This document shows positions 10,691-20,217 of a DNA stretch of 64,000 nucleotides, piece by piece. Within the stretch, counting starts at the first letter, position 1, and each line of letters opens with the position of its first letter. Both the position numbers and the translations under genes were made by a program. Under the pieces are notes generated by a model. The model worked only from the letters and a program-made list of their open reading frames with translations. It was not told the DNA's origin and ran no database searches. The stretch covers positions 5,827,094 through 5,891,093 of the forward strand of contig CM065302.1 of the NCBI GenBank assembly GCA_032871835.1, given 5' to 3'. Source of the DNA: Dipteronia dyeriana. Its lineage: Eukaryota; Streptophyta; Magnoliopsida; Sapindales; Sapindaceae.

Positions 10691-12090
10691 CTCCCCCCTG
10701 TACTTTGCTTAATGGTCATTTCCCCCCTTCAAAGTAAAAGTATTCATCAAATTCCCCCTTACGGTTACCTTTTCCTGTTAAAATGTCCAACTCTAACAAC
10801 AACAGTTAATGGGAAGACTCTTTTGCCCTTTAAAGACAAAATATGTGGTTGCTTGAAATGAAAATGTCCTTTAATGAAACAATTGTGATAAAGAACTATA
10901 TAAAAACTACTAAGTTCATTACCATTATCTCCAGATTCAATCTCCACCTCTCATTTCAGAGATGGACGGTGGAGACAATTAGAAAAAAAAGGCAAAAAAA
11001 ATAATAATTCATCAACTCATCACTATCTACAATAACAACACCCAACCCAAAAATTCAAGCCTAGAACTTCATCACCATCATCAACAAAATCAAACTAAGA
11101 AACTTTGAGATAAAATGTTTTCTAAATCCAAAATAAAAATCTTATGTAAATACTAGACCTGGTAATCTTTTTTTCAACACTCAAAAACACTGCCGAAAAT
11201 TTCATGTAAATTTATCCTGCCCATCGAAGATTTGATGAATCAATCATCGTCTTCAATCCTCATCCTTAAATCAAATCAAAACAACCACCACAAACCCAGC
11301 CACCAGCCCAAACCCCACCAACCCATATTGAATCCTCGTCGAGACCACCATTATCACCATCAATCTCAGAAACCTTAACCCCCTAAATCCAAACACCAAT
11401 AAATCCCTAACCCTCAAATCCAACCACCAACAAATCCCTAATCTCCAAATCCAATCACTACCAAATCCCTAACCCCTAAATCCAACCACCACCACCATCG
11501 GCGTCAATCTTTTCTCAGCTGAGGAGATTGACGCTCGAGTCCATGCCGGTGGCCAACCGGATTGGATCAAATCAGGAGGAAATGAGAAACGGGAAAAGAA
11601 GAGAGCCGATCTCCTGTCAAGTGAAGAGATCGCCGCTTCTTGCCGCCACTAAGCTGAAGAGATTGAGAGATTGGAGAGATCGGAGAGAGAAAGATCAAAT
11701 GAAGAGAGAGAGTGAGAATTCGAAGAGAGAGAGAGATAGTGAGACTTTAATTTTAAATTTTTATAATTATTATTTTTATTAATGTTAATTGTTTATTTCA
11801 ATTAATTTTTTATTTTAATATTTTGTCTATTTAATTTTATTCTTAATGTTGATTACTGATTCACTTTTTTGCCCTCCCATATTAATTCTTATTCATTTTA
11901 TTTGTCAAAGTTACCATGTTTCCCTTTGAGTCAACTTCAACATAACGGTCAACTGGACTAACGAAAAATATAACGGTAAGGGGTAATTTGACAAATACTT
12001 TTACTTTGAGAGGGGAAAATGGCCATTAAGCAAAATATAGGGGGGAGATTTACCAATAAGGCATAATATAGGGGGAAATGATTCTTTCCC
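10691..12090. mobile_element. Non-autonomous MULE in gag (MULE-a)
   Basis: Long inverted termini flank the insert. The left reads CTCCCCCCTGTACTTTGCTT and the right, reversed, CTCCCCCCTATATTTTGCTT. Similarity continues about 100 bp inwards (AAAGTAAAAGTATT, CCCCTTACGGTTA and the reverse). The right end extends to CTTTCCC at 12090, while the equivalent outer 40 bp are missing at the left, where gag sequence is joined instead. The interior has no transposase. It has a 31-bp tandem repeat, a CA-rich half and a GA-rich half. A segment at 11515-11625 is shared with the MULE at 58476-60478. Confidence 0.75.
11373..11493. repeat. 31-bp tandem repeats in MULE-a
   Basis: About four units of the form AAATCCCTAACC...CAAATCCAACCACC occur; the clearest start at 11401, 11432 and 11463. 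They resemble degenerate telomere-like CCCTAAA but have a 31-bp period, so they are not a telomeric array. Confidence 0.75.
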
Positions 12091-12821
12091 TTGATTTGAG
12101 CCCACGCCTTTGCCAATACATCTTTCATTGTTCTGCATGGATATTTAGTGAGCTCTTTCTATAATTCGGAATCAAACCTGAGGCCTTTCCTAAAAGCGTA
12201 GATGGCGGTCGCCTCATTACAATGCGGGATATGTACTTTTTCTCTGTTGAAGCGGCTGACATACGTCCTCAAGTTTTCGTCGTGTCTCTGTGTTATCGTA
12301 TATAGGTCGTCCGACTACTTTTGTATTTTTTGACTGCTCGTAAATTGCTCCACAAATACATTTGTAAGCTACGTAAAAGATGCAATCGAATTGTTAGGTA
12401 AATTGGTATACCATTGTAAAGCTGGGCCGTTAAAACTGGATCCAAACTCTTTGCACATGCACGCTTCTCTTAAGTCGCATGGGATTGCAGCTGTGAACAT
12501 TCTTTGTTTGTATTGGGCAATGTGGTCGCCCAGATCCATCGTACCTTCGTACTGTTTCTTATTCAGGAAATTAAATTTCTTAGGCATTTCGGTGAGAGCG
12601 ATCGCATCAACAGAAGGCGAATCGGTGAAGTTGTTTGCCGTGCTTTTCTTTATTAGAGATGGGACTCCTGGAATCCTTTGAATAAGGGCTTCCATTTCTG
12701 TAAATCTATGGGAAAGTTCCAAGTTAGTGGATAAAGATATGGCAGATTCGGGTTTTACCAAGCCCGATGTCGATTGAAATGTTATGGGTATATGCAGGTC
12801 GTTATCAAGCTGCAAGTTCAT
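12091..12821 (-). pseudogene. Tat-type gag core (Retrotransposon_gag domain)
   Basis: The minus strand reads MPKKFNFLNKKQYEGTMDLG, DHIAQYKQRMFTAAIPC, EFGSSFNGPALQWYTNLPNN and SIASFT. After a frame break come YVSRFNREKVHIPHCNEATA and then FRKGLRFDSELYKELTKYPC. This is the capsid-like gag core of Tat elements, whose product forms the virus-like particle. The right part (12369-12821) is open for 150 codons, and the left part is interrupted by stops. Its left end abuts the MULE terminus at 12090. Confidence 0.85.
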
Positions 12822-12893
12822 GGTTGAGTCCTAAGCATTTGGCGTTTTGTTCTGGACTGGTAGGTTATTGAGATCGATTTCTGTGTAAGCTGT

Positions 12894-13172
12894 CTAGGGT
12901 GTCTGCTGATCGTTTGGGTTCGTGTCCGCCCTTATAGTGTTACCCGACGTTATCGAAGCCGTTCGATCAACCAGTTGTTCGGCATTTTGTGTCGAGATTG
13001 GGCGCTCCAATCTTGAGTCGTTGGATGTTGCGCCATCGATTAGAGCCCTCAACTCGACACTGGTAGCTCGGATCGCGGCATTTTCTACCTCAAGTACTCG
13101 CAATTTTTTTGCGTTTGCTATCATCTGAGCGGTCAACACGACGATGCTCTTCGACGATTGGTGTGTTTCCAT
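12894..13172 (-). pseudogene. Gag N-terminal region
   Basis: A 92-codon open frame on the minus strand starts 60 bp inside the primer-binding site. It is charged and contains a helical segment (QMIANAKKLRVLEVENAAIR), as expected for the N-terminus of Tat gag. A stop and frame change separate it from the core at 12821, so the gene is broken. Confidence 0.65.
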
Positions 13173-13232
13173 CCCCAGACATGTTGATAGACCGACCGAT
13201 TGGTTTGACTAGTTTGTCTGTAAAGTTGCAAT

Positions 13233-13254
13233 GGGCCCCACGGTGGGCGCCAAA
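13233..13254 (-). other. Primer-binding site of the Tat-like element
   Basis: The minus strand reads TTTGGCGCCCACCGTGGGGC, the stretch that normally follows the 5' LTR in Tat-lineage gypsy elements. It lies one base from the LTR edge at 13256. Confidence 0.85.
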
Positions 13255-13255
13255 C

Positions 13256-13876
13256 TGTAGTTGGTCGAACTACGGTTAATGTGGATCGAATCGGGTTATG
13301 TTAGGCCCAAGGCAACTTAGCAGAACCGGTCGAGTTAAGGAAATTGTTTCCTTAACAAACTTGTGAATATAGTTAGTCTATCGGGTTGTTATCTTCTCTT
13401 CTCCACTGAACCTGCAAAATAAGAACAAAGAGATAGATAATGGAAATAATGGAGGTAAGGTTGGATTTTTAGCATTAGATGTGCTTGGGCTGAGCAATTA
13501 TCCGTAGAGATCATGGATATGAATTAGGCCGAATTCCTATCGCCGGAGTTCTAGTGAGCAGAATTTTAATACGCTAAATATGTTTTTTTTTTTTGTAGAA
13601 TATTTTCCAGATCCCCTCTTGTAAAAAGAGTTCTCTTATTTATATGAGAGAATCTATTCCCAACGTTTGTCCGTTACTAGCAGCGGCATGATTCAGTGAG
13701 AGATTTTCTCCTTTTTGAATCAACGGTTACTCCATTTTTGTAACTGACATTCAAATGGACAATTTTCCTTTAACAAGAGATGAGCCGGCCCAATGTAACG
13801 AGCCTGGATAAGATTTAATATTGATAAGGGCTTAGTATTTCGTATGTTGGGCCTATGGGCATTTTTGGCTACTACA
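13256..13876 (-). mobile_element. 5' LTR of the Tat-like element (621 bp)
   Basis: It is bounded by TGTAGTTGG at 13256 and GGCTACTACA ending at 13876 (inverted TGTAGT..ACTACA). On the minus strand a TATA-like CATATAAATAAGA lies near 13640-13652. The primer site follows directly on the left. ATTAT at 13877-13881 is the presumed target duplication, whose partner is not found. Confidence 0.8.
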
Positions 13877-14063
13877 ATTATTATTGGAAATATTATTTTA
13901 AATCATTGGCATAAATATCAACCGATCGCTTGAGTTTTCAATACAAACATGCATGCACATATACTAATCGACTTTGGCCTATATGTACATATAAATAATT
14001 AAACATATAAGGTTTCGTATGTACATAAACACGAGAAGTGTAATCTTGAATCGAAAAATTTAG

Positions 14064-15250
14064 ATGATACCCTTAAAATATCTGTTAAACATGGGCACTT
14101 ATGAAGTTGAAATCCAAGGAAATAAATTTAAGGCTAGTGTAATAGACAATGCAGCAGTTCTCGACGCCAAAATTAATGAGATCTGGTCCTCTCTGATTCA
14201 ACATAAACAGCCTCCTGTTGTTGGGGTCGATGGTAAGATTAGTTTTGATGAGTACAAAGCCAGAAAGTTGGAATTCCTAGTCCTTTGTGGGTGGAATCGT
14301 TGCTGGATAATTCAACTACAAATATAATCTTCATTTCCTGAATGTCTCAAGAATTTTTTCGCCGACGAGAGTGTATGTTTTGTGAGTAAAGATATATTTT
14401 ACAAGACTGGATCAAGTTTGAATTTTAAAATGCACAGACACTCGCGTGACGCAGTGAAAATGCAATGAAAACGTAGTAAGAATTAGACCAACGTCTAAAT
14501 TCTATTGAAAACTGGAATTCACCAGAATAAAGTTAAACTTCTGAAATTTTATTGAATAATAAGATGCCGAACCTTTCGGCTTACAAGGTTATTTAAAGCG
14601 AAAGAACCCTAACCCGAATCCTTATTGGACAAGAAAACGAGATTACATATCAAAAGCTGCATAAAATAGCGAAAACTGTCAAAAATAACGAAATCACAAA
14701 AGTTACGGAAATAAAATATACTAACGACCACAATCAAACCGGAATTAACGGTAGGTGATTCTGGCTTGTCAAAGTCAACTTATGGATAAAAAGGAAATTT
14801 CCTAAAAAGAAAAGAATTGCGATTTCGGGACTTAAATGATGAAATTTAGCCGAAAAAGGATGTGCCTCAACACCAAAGGTTTTGACTTCTGAAGATCTCC
14901 CCGATTCCCTTCAATTAAGGTCATTTAATCTTGGATTTAGGATGGTCTCACCAAGCCATGTAGGACTCAGCCACTTGTTCTACATCATCGTGTGACAATG
15001 GAAACTTTCTATCATTGAAAAATGTTGTTAAATTGGGTGATTTAGTTGCTAGGGTTCTTAGTAAGCGCAACTTCACTAAATATTTTGTGTTATCAGATTT
15101 GGCTAAGGAAGTTGGTGTAGTTTATGCGGAGACTGCTAGTACTTCAAATGGAACTTCCACAGACTAGAATGCTATAGCATTCACAGCTGAGGAGATCATG
15201 TGTGCAATTCAGGAAGCTTATACGTGTTATGGTGTGGGAACAAATTGTTG
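14064..15250 (+). pseudogene. Werner-exonuclease-like gene, copy 1, disrupted
   Basis: It starts MIPLKYLLNMGTYEVEIQG, like the two intact copies at 16860 and 55408, and continues through QPPVVGVDGKISF (exo I region, D-G-K in place of D-x-E). A frame break falls near 14325, and the gene continues VCFVSKDIFYKTGSS. A 570-bp insertion at about 14431-14997 interrupts it. It resumes NVVKLGDLVARVLSKRNFTK, then LSDLAKEVG, a TAG at about 15166, and FTAEEIMCAIQEAYTCYGVG. It has the same orientation and a similar upstream region to the other copies. Divergence from copies 2 and 3 is much greater than between those two. Confidence 0.8.
14431..14997 (-). mobile_element. Solo-LTR-like insertion in exonuclease-like copy 1
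   Basis: The insert runs from TGCACAGACAC to TCGTGTGACA. Reversed, it begins TGTCACACGATG, ends TCTGTGCA and carries CAATAAAATTTC as a poly(A)-signal-like motif, so it looks like a minus-strand LTR. No clear 5-bp duplication is present and no internal domain is found. Edges are accurate to about 15 bp. Confidence 0.5.
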
Positions 15251-16192
15251 ACAATGGTAGCCTAATGCTTGATTAGATTTTTGTAGTCTGTGTTACATAT
15301 TTTGATATATCAGATATACTTAATTAACATGTATCTTATAGGGATTTTATCGTCTCTATATATAAAAATGCTGATATTATATGATTTTATTGATTTGTTG
15401 AATATATTTGTTAAACATACATCTGTGTACGACTTTTCACCCTAATGGGGATTTCCATCAAGTCACATTGTTCCATTATATTAGATTAATGAATGTCATT
15501 TCCATCCAACCACATTTGGCTATGGTTGTTACCAAAGGCTTTTGATAAGTCACAATTTGGGAATATATTTAGAGAGGAAAACAGAAGAAGAAGCAAGAGG
15601 AAGAAGTAGAGTCAATTTTTGTGAAATTGGTTGTATCCTTTTTAATATTGTCCCTGGCCATTTATAAGCCAATTACAACCGATAGCTGATAACCAATAAT
15701 AAATGTCACGCATAAACAAAGGAAATGGGCGCTATTTTTCAGCAGCACTACTAATCTTAACAGAATTGTTTCTTCTTATCGACTCAAAAGTGCAACCAAC
15801 GATTAATGTTGTCCATGAAATCCCACGTTCCATTAGTGTAGTGGCACTCTGCACGATCAATGCACGTATCAGCTTTATAGTTTCATAATTTCAATTTTAC
15901 TCACCTTTTTTATTTAATTAAATAAAAGTTTCAACATGTGACTTTCCATTTCCCCATTCTCACCATTATCAAAAATAAATAAATAGTTTTCCATTGCCAT
16001 CAATAATGAACACATATTCTTCATTTTTCATTAATAAAACCCCATGTTTAATCAGAAAATAAGTAACTACCGGTTCATCTTCCTTAACAAGTACACCTCA
16101 CATGCATAGACCCTATTATTATTATTATTATTATTATTTTAAAGGACTCTAATAATTACTTTAGTAATCTTGATTGCTATTACTCTTCTTAT
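15251..16192. other. Intergenic, no gene seen
   Basis: AT-rich sequence follows copy 1. A TTA repeat lies at about 16113-16136. A 61-codon open stretch at 15703-15888 has no recognisable features. Nothing here shows a conserved domain. Confidence 0.7.
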
Positions 16193-16340
16193 CAATGAGA
16201 CGGTTTTATTGTCACTTGGTGAGATCGTCCAATAAGATTGTATCAAATTATAGTTTTATAATATATATTTATGTACTCGATATAAATGATGCAATCTCAT
16301 TGGGACGGTCTCACCAAGTGACAATGAGACCGTCCCATTG
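16193..16340. mobile_element. Short MITE with 52-bp inverted repeats
   Basis: The left arm starts CAATGAGACGGTTTTATTG and the right arm, reversed, CAATGGGACGGTCTCATTG. The two stay aligned through GTCACTTGGTGAGA and GATTGTATC. The whole 148-bp unit can fold into one hairpin. I could not settle the target duplication. Confidence 0.75.
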
Positions 16341-16360
16341 AAGATTTTCTCCATCTATTA

Positions 16361-16608
16361 GAGTAATGCTAAACATCTCACATACACTCTTATCATTTTT
16401 ATCCCAATACATATAGTTGTTTATGTGTCACTCGATAAGTGGATACACATTAATTAGATGAGTAGATACACATTAATTATAATTTATCTCACTTTCCTAT
16501 ATATCCGCTCAACAATTAATATGTATTCACTCATCAAATGAGAATTTAGCTGTCACATATGTTAGGATGAAAATTGTGGATTTGTAGGTGGGATGTTTAG
16601 CATTACTC
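16361..16608. mobile_element. MITE with GAGTAATGCTAAACATC termini
   Basis: The left end reads GAGTAATGCTAAACATCTCA and the right end, reversed, GAGTAATGCTAAACATCCCA. The 248-bp element has no coding sequence. Its right end, with about 30 bp of flank, is repeated in tandem (about 16577-16638 and 16639-16700). Confidence 0.75.
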
Positions 16609-16859
16609 ATTTTATCAATGCATTTTTAATAAAAAGATTTGTAGGTGGGATGTTTAGCATTTCTCATCTTATCGATATATCTTTAATAAAAAGACTCTCC
16701 AATTTTCACTGCAATCATGCATCGACGCGGCATATAATATTAATACTGCTATGATGGACATGGCCTATATATAATTACATATAAACTAACACATTATGTT
16801 TTTCTTAAAAAAAAACACAAATCGAAAGTCTGTGGTTGATCGTTAATTTATAGATCAAA

Positions 16860-17555
16860 ATGATACCAGCTAAGTTTCTCTCAAAAATAGGCATCCATGA
16901 ACTTGAAATTGAAGGTGTCAAAGTGAAGGCTATTCATGTGACAGACAATACTTCTGTGATTGATCAAAGGATTGACCAGTTAAAGGCTTCACTGAATGAG
17001 CAGAGGCCTGTCGTGGGGATCTATGTTATGGTAACTGTGAATCAGAAGCAGCAGAGCCAGACTTCAAATGATCTGCTGATTATCTATGGAGGAAATTGTT
17101 GCTTGGTAATTAGACTTTCTAACTTGGTAAAATTTCCATCGAGTATCTACAATCTTCTGGCTGACAAGAATATTTGTTTTGTGGGTTTTGGAATATATAG
17201 TAAGGTTGGAAGTTTAGATTTGTTAAATCCTAAATCTTCACCCTATGCTGTAGAATATTTATCTTTGGATAATGTTGCTGAAGTGGGACAATTAGCTGCG
17301 AGGGTTCTCAAGAAGCCAAATCTCAGTAAATGTGGATTAGAAGAGTTGGATAAGGAAATTAGACAAACTGTGACGGACTCGGAAGCTAATGTGGCGACAT
17401 CTTTGCCAGGGACCGGAGCTGGACCTGCTGCTTGCCCTAATTGGAAAGCTATGGTTTTCTCAGATGAAGAAATCAAGTATGCAATTCATGATGCATATAC
17501 AAGTTGTGTTATTGGTGACAAGTTGTTGGGAAATCTTGATGCTGTTAACTTTTAA
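16860..17555 (+). CDS. Werner-exonuclease-like protein, copy 2, probably catalytically inactive
   Basis: An intact single-exon gene of 231 codons. The fold is that of the WRN/DnaQ 3'-5' exonuclease: a first strand RPVVGIYVMVTV, then NDLLIIYGGNCCLVIRLSNL, LLADKNICFVGFGIYSKVG, VGQLAARVLKKPNLSKCGLE with ELDKEIRQ, and VFSDEEIKYAIHDAYTSCVI. In active relatives exo I is D-x-E, exo II carries an Asp after FVGxGI, and exo III is YxxxDAY. Here exo I is Y-V-M, the exo II Asp is absent (YSKV), and only exo III survives. The start lies about 85 bp downstream of a CCTATATATA box (near 16768). Its DNA is nearly the same as the copy at 55408. It may bind nucleic acid without cutting it. The function is unknown. 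Confidence 0.85.
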   Translation: MIPAKFLSKIGIHELEIEGVKVKAIHVTDNTSVIDQRIDQLKASLNEQRPVVGIYVMVTVNQKQQSQTSNDLLIIYGGNCCLVIRLSNLVKFPSSIYNLLADKNICFVGFGIYSKVGSLDLLNPKSSPYAVEYLSLDNVAEVGQLAARVLKKPNLSKCGLEELDKEIRQTVTDSEANVATSLPGTGAGPAACPNWKAMVFSDEEIKYAIHDAYTSCVIGDKLLGNLDAVNF

Positions 17556-17761
17556 TTTGCTTTAATTAATTTTTATTATGTGTTTACATTTTGTGCTTAA
17601 ATTTTACGGGATTTTCGTTCGAATGTTTCGTGGTTGTTATTAACATCATATGACTAAATAATCCTTGAAGGCACAGTTCAATTAGACAATGTAGAAACTA
17701 CTACTTCTCTTTAAGAATAAATTGGCCACTAAATAATTGAATGGGCCGAGACTAATTAACC

Positions 17762-18778
17762 ATGTAAGGATAACTTTGAAAAGAGCGACAATATTTGTAG
17801 TTTTGTACCATTTAAGAACCGCACAAATTAATATGTTTTTAAAAATTCAGTAATATCCTTAAATAAAATTACTATAAGGATCGAGGAATAATTGTTTCTT
17901 AGTACGCCTACCAATATTTATTAATTAGTTTTCTATTTTAATTTTTTATAAAAAAAAATTCTTATTAATGGTTTGATATTAACATATATCATAAAAACTA
18001 TTTCCATTTTAATGAAACCTAGATTCTCTTTTAAATTATTTTCAATCCTTTTTTAAAAAATACAAATTGATTGCTAAGTATGGACAATGAATCAAAATCA
18101 TGAGATAAATTTGGTTGTGAAAATGTAAAGTTTTAAATTAATTTTTATTAGAAGAAAAAAAAATATTTATTATGTAAATAAACAGACTTTTAAATTAATT
18201 ATATTATCTATATATTTTTACTTCTTCCAAATAAACTTTAGATTTTTTATTTATTTATCAATATTATATGTTTTTGCTTGAAAAAAAAAATTAGATCTTC
18301 TTCAATTTCATAAATACCTTTTAAAAAAAATATCATTTAACACTTATCTACTTCCACATCACTTGAGACATGACACAAATCTCGCATCCTTATAACTCTC
18401 TTAAACAAAAAGTGGTTCTCCAAGAAATAAAAAATCTTAAAACGGATTTTTAATGAAAAATGGAGTTTTATTTTGAAAAAACTAAGTAGAGAAAAGAAGT
18501 GGAGAAGAGAGATAATAGTAAGAAAATTAAAGGTAAAAACAAAATTTAAAATAATAATAATGTTGATTAAATAACATAATAATAGTTATAGGGGTGTGTA
18601 CTTATAAAAATACAATATGGTATAATTAAATAAAGGGTATTTTTAGTATTAAGTGGAGTTTATTTATAAATTAGAGATTTTTAAACAATTTTGATGGGTG
18701 TTATTACGAAATGGGTGTAGATACAGTTTTTTAGGGATGTCAATATCATTATTTCTTTGAAAATTATACTGTATAGTA
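17762..18778. other. About 1 kb present here but absent from the duplicate at 56.4 kb
   Basis: The flanks GACTAATTAACCA on the left and GGACCTCCCC on the right are contiguous at about 56387-56407. This AT-rich DNA was therefore inserted here or lost there. It contains no gene and no clear inverted termini. Confidence 0.7.
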
Positions 18779-19283
18779 GGGGACCTCCCCTCTTTTTACG
18801 GGTTGTGCTTGTATACTGCAATTTTACAAGGTTCTGACGAATCCAGACCCACAATATTGTCCGTTTTCAAAAAATAAAAAATTTACCCACGGCAAATATA
18901 TTATAGATTCGGTAAAAAAAACATAAAATAGAAAGAAAAAAACGTTAAAACAAAATATCATAACTGATATAATTGACTTTAATCATCTAGAAAATAATTC
19001 GCAATTAATTTTCTTGATCATATTTCTTATGTCAATGTATGTCAATTATCTCTCTTGATCTTATTTCCTATGTCAATGAAAGGCAATATTGAAAATTTCA
19101 AAAAGTATTAATTTATTTTATATGTATTTCTAAGGGGTACAAATATTGTAATTCAATATCTTTTTTAATAAAATCGGTCCAATAATAATAAAACATTTTT
19201 TTATCACTCCGGGTCTGCACTACTTGTACCCAATACAATAACAAAATGTAGCGCCATTTATATGAGATGGTTTGGTTGTCTCA
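18779..19283. other. Downstream part of the segmental duplication, then AT-rich DNA
   Basis: Positions 18779-18920 match 56396-56540 (AATCCAGACCCACAATATTG and TATTATAGATTCGGTAAAAA in this copy). The rest is AT-rich intergenic DNA without a gene. Confidence 0.75.
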
Positions 19284-19324
19284 TGGGAATAATACTTGGG
19301 TACTGACCCTACCAATAAGAGTGT

Positions 19325-19377
<53 letters not shown>

Positions 19378-19460
19378 AAGTTGGGTCACATGCTACACTC
19401 TTATTGATGAGATTATTATTTTGGGTACTGAGTACTGACTTATCAGTACCTAAATGTTAT
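19284..19460. mobile_element. MITE of the TACTTGGGTACTGA family
   Basis: The arms read TACTTGGGTACTGACCCTAC then AATAAGAGTGTACCACGTGAT on the left and, reversed, GAGTACTGACTTATCAG-type sequence with AATAAGAGTGTAGCATGTGA on the right. An AT microsatellite (19333-19374) forms the centre. Related copies are at 41227-41515 and 48104-48258. Confidence 0.7.
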
Positions 19461-20217
19461 TCGTCTCGTGGTGAGAAGCACCATTTATAGCTCATTTTCA
19501 TATGATTTTGAAAATTTATTTTTTGTATAATTTAGATACGAAAATGTGTCTGGTTGTAATCGTTGAAAATGATATTCTGAGAATAAAAGTATAAATAATA
19601 TGTCTGATAGAACTTATTTTTATAATAATTTTCAAATAACTGTAATCTTGTAATCAAATAAGGTTATAGAGGGATTATCAAATTAAGAATAATCAAGTCT
19701 ATTTTGTTTTCCTTATAAACTACAAAGTTTAATTAATAATAGTGCTTATTTATTGAGGGATAAAATTATAAACTTTTATTGATCAGACCTTTTATAACCA
19801 ATATATTTTTACAAAAATTAAATTAAACATTCTGGAAAAAAAATCAAAATAGAAAAATCATTTTAAAAAAATGGACCGCGGATCTCCATGAAGATGAGGA
19901 AGACGATGAGGAAGCAAACTTCACTTATGTCTACCATTGTCGACTCCATCATCGTTGAACCTCCACCATGGACAACTCAACCATCGCCGACTCCATCACC
20001 ACCATTTTTTTTCTTTTGAGTTCAACAACTAAACACAATTATAATCCACTTAAAACAATTGCAAATCCTACTCAAAAACATCTTAAATCTAATTAAAATC
20101 CAATACTACAAAAAAAAACAACTTAGATCTAATTAAAACCCATTCAAAATCCGTCCACAAACAGTAAAAGAAAAAATAAAATACAGAGAATGGACTATAG
20201 AGAGAGAAAAAAAAACT
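19461..20217. other. Intergenic, no gene seen
   Basis: AT-rich sequence, followed by CA-rich low-complexity DNA (19900-20010) of the kind found inside the local MULEs. No domain is recognised. Confidence 0.6.

Larger units (their letters stand above)
5349..13876 (-). mobile_element. Internally deleted Ty3/gypsy retrotransposon, Tat-like
   Basis: Gag-pol reads on the minus strand. In order from the right it has a 5' LTR (13256-13876), a TTTGGCGCCCACCGTGGGGC primer site, gag, protease remnant, reverse transcriptase and the start of RNase H. A 47-bp tandem repeat and an oppositely oriented accessory gene follow. This order is characteristic of the Tat group. Most of RNase H and all of integrase are missing between about 8085 and 8150, the protease active-site motif is absent, and no 3' LTR is found. 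ATTAT at 13877-13881 would be the right target duplication, but its partner is lost. A MULE (10691-12090) is lodged within a duplicated gag segment. The left limit is approximate. Confidence 0.8.

Noticed and set aside
11373..11493. Telomere-like CCCTAA motifs
   Set aside because: The period is 31 bp and only part of each unit resembles telomeric repeat, so an interstitial telomere is not supported.
11528..11782. An 84-codon Arg/Lys/Glu-rich open frame
   Set aside because: It is a by-product of the GA-rich half of MULE-a. The DNA is shared with MULE-e, where the frame is not conserved.
15703..15888. A 61-codon open frame with a hydrophobic N-terminus after exonuclease-like copy 1
   Set aside because: No homology, no clear promoter and no supporting copy elsewhere in the window.
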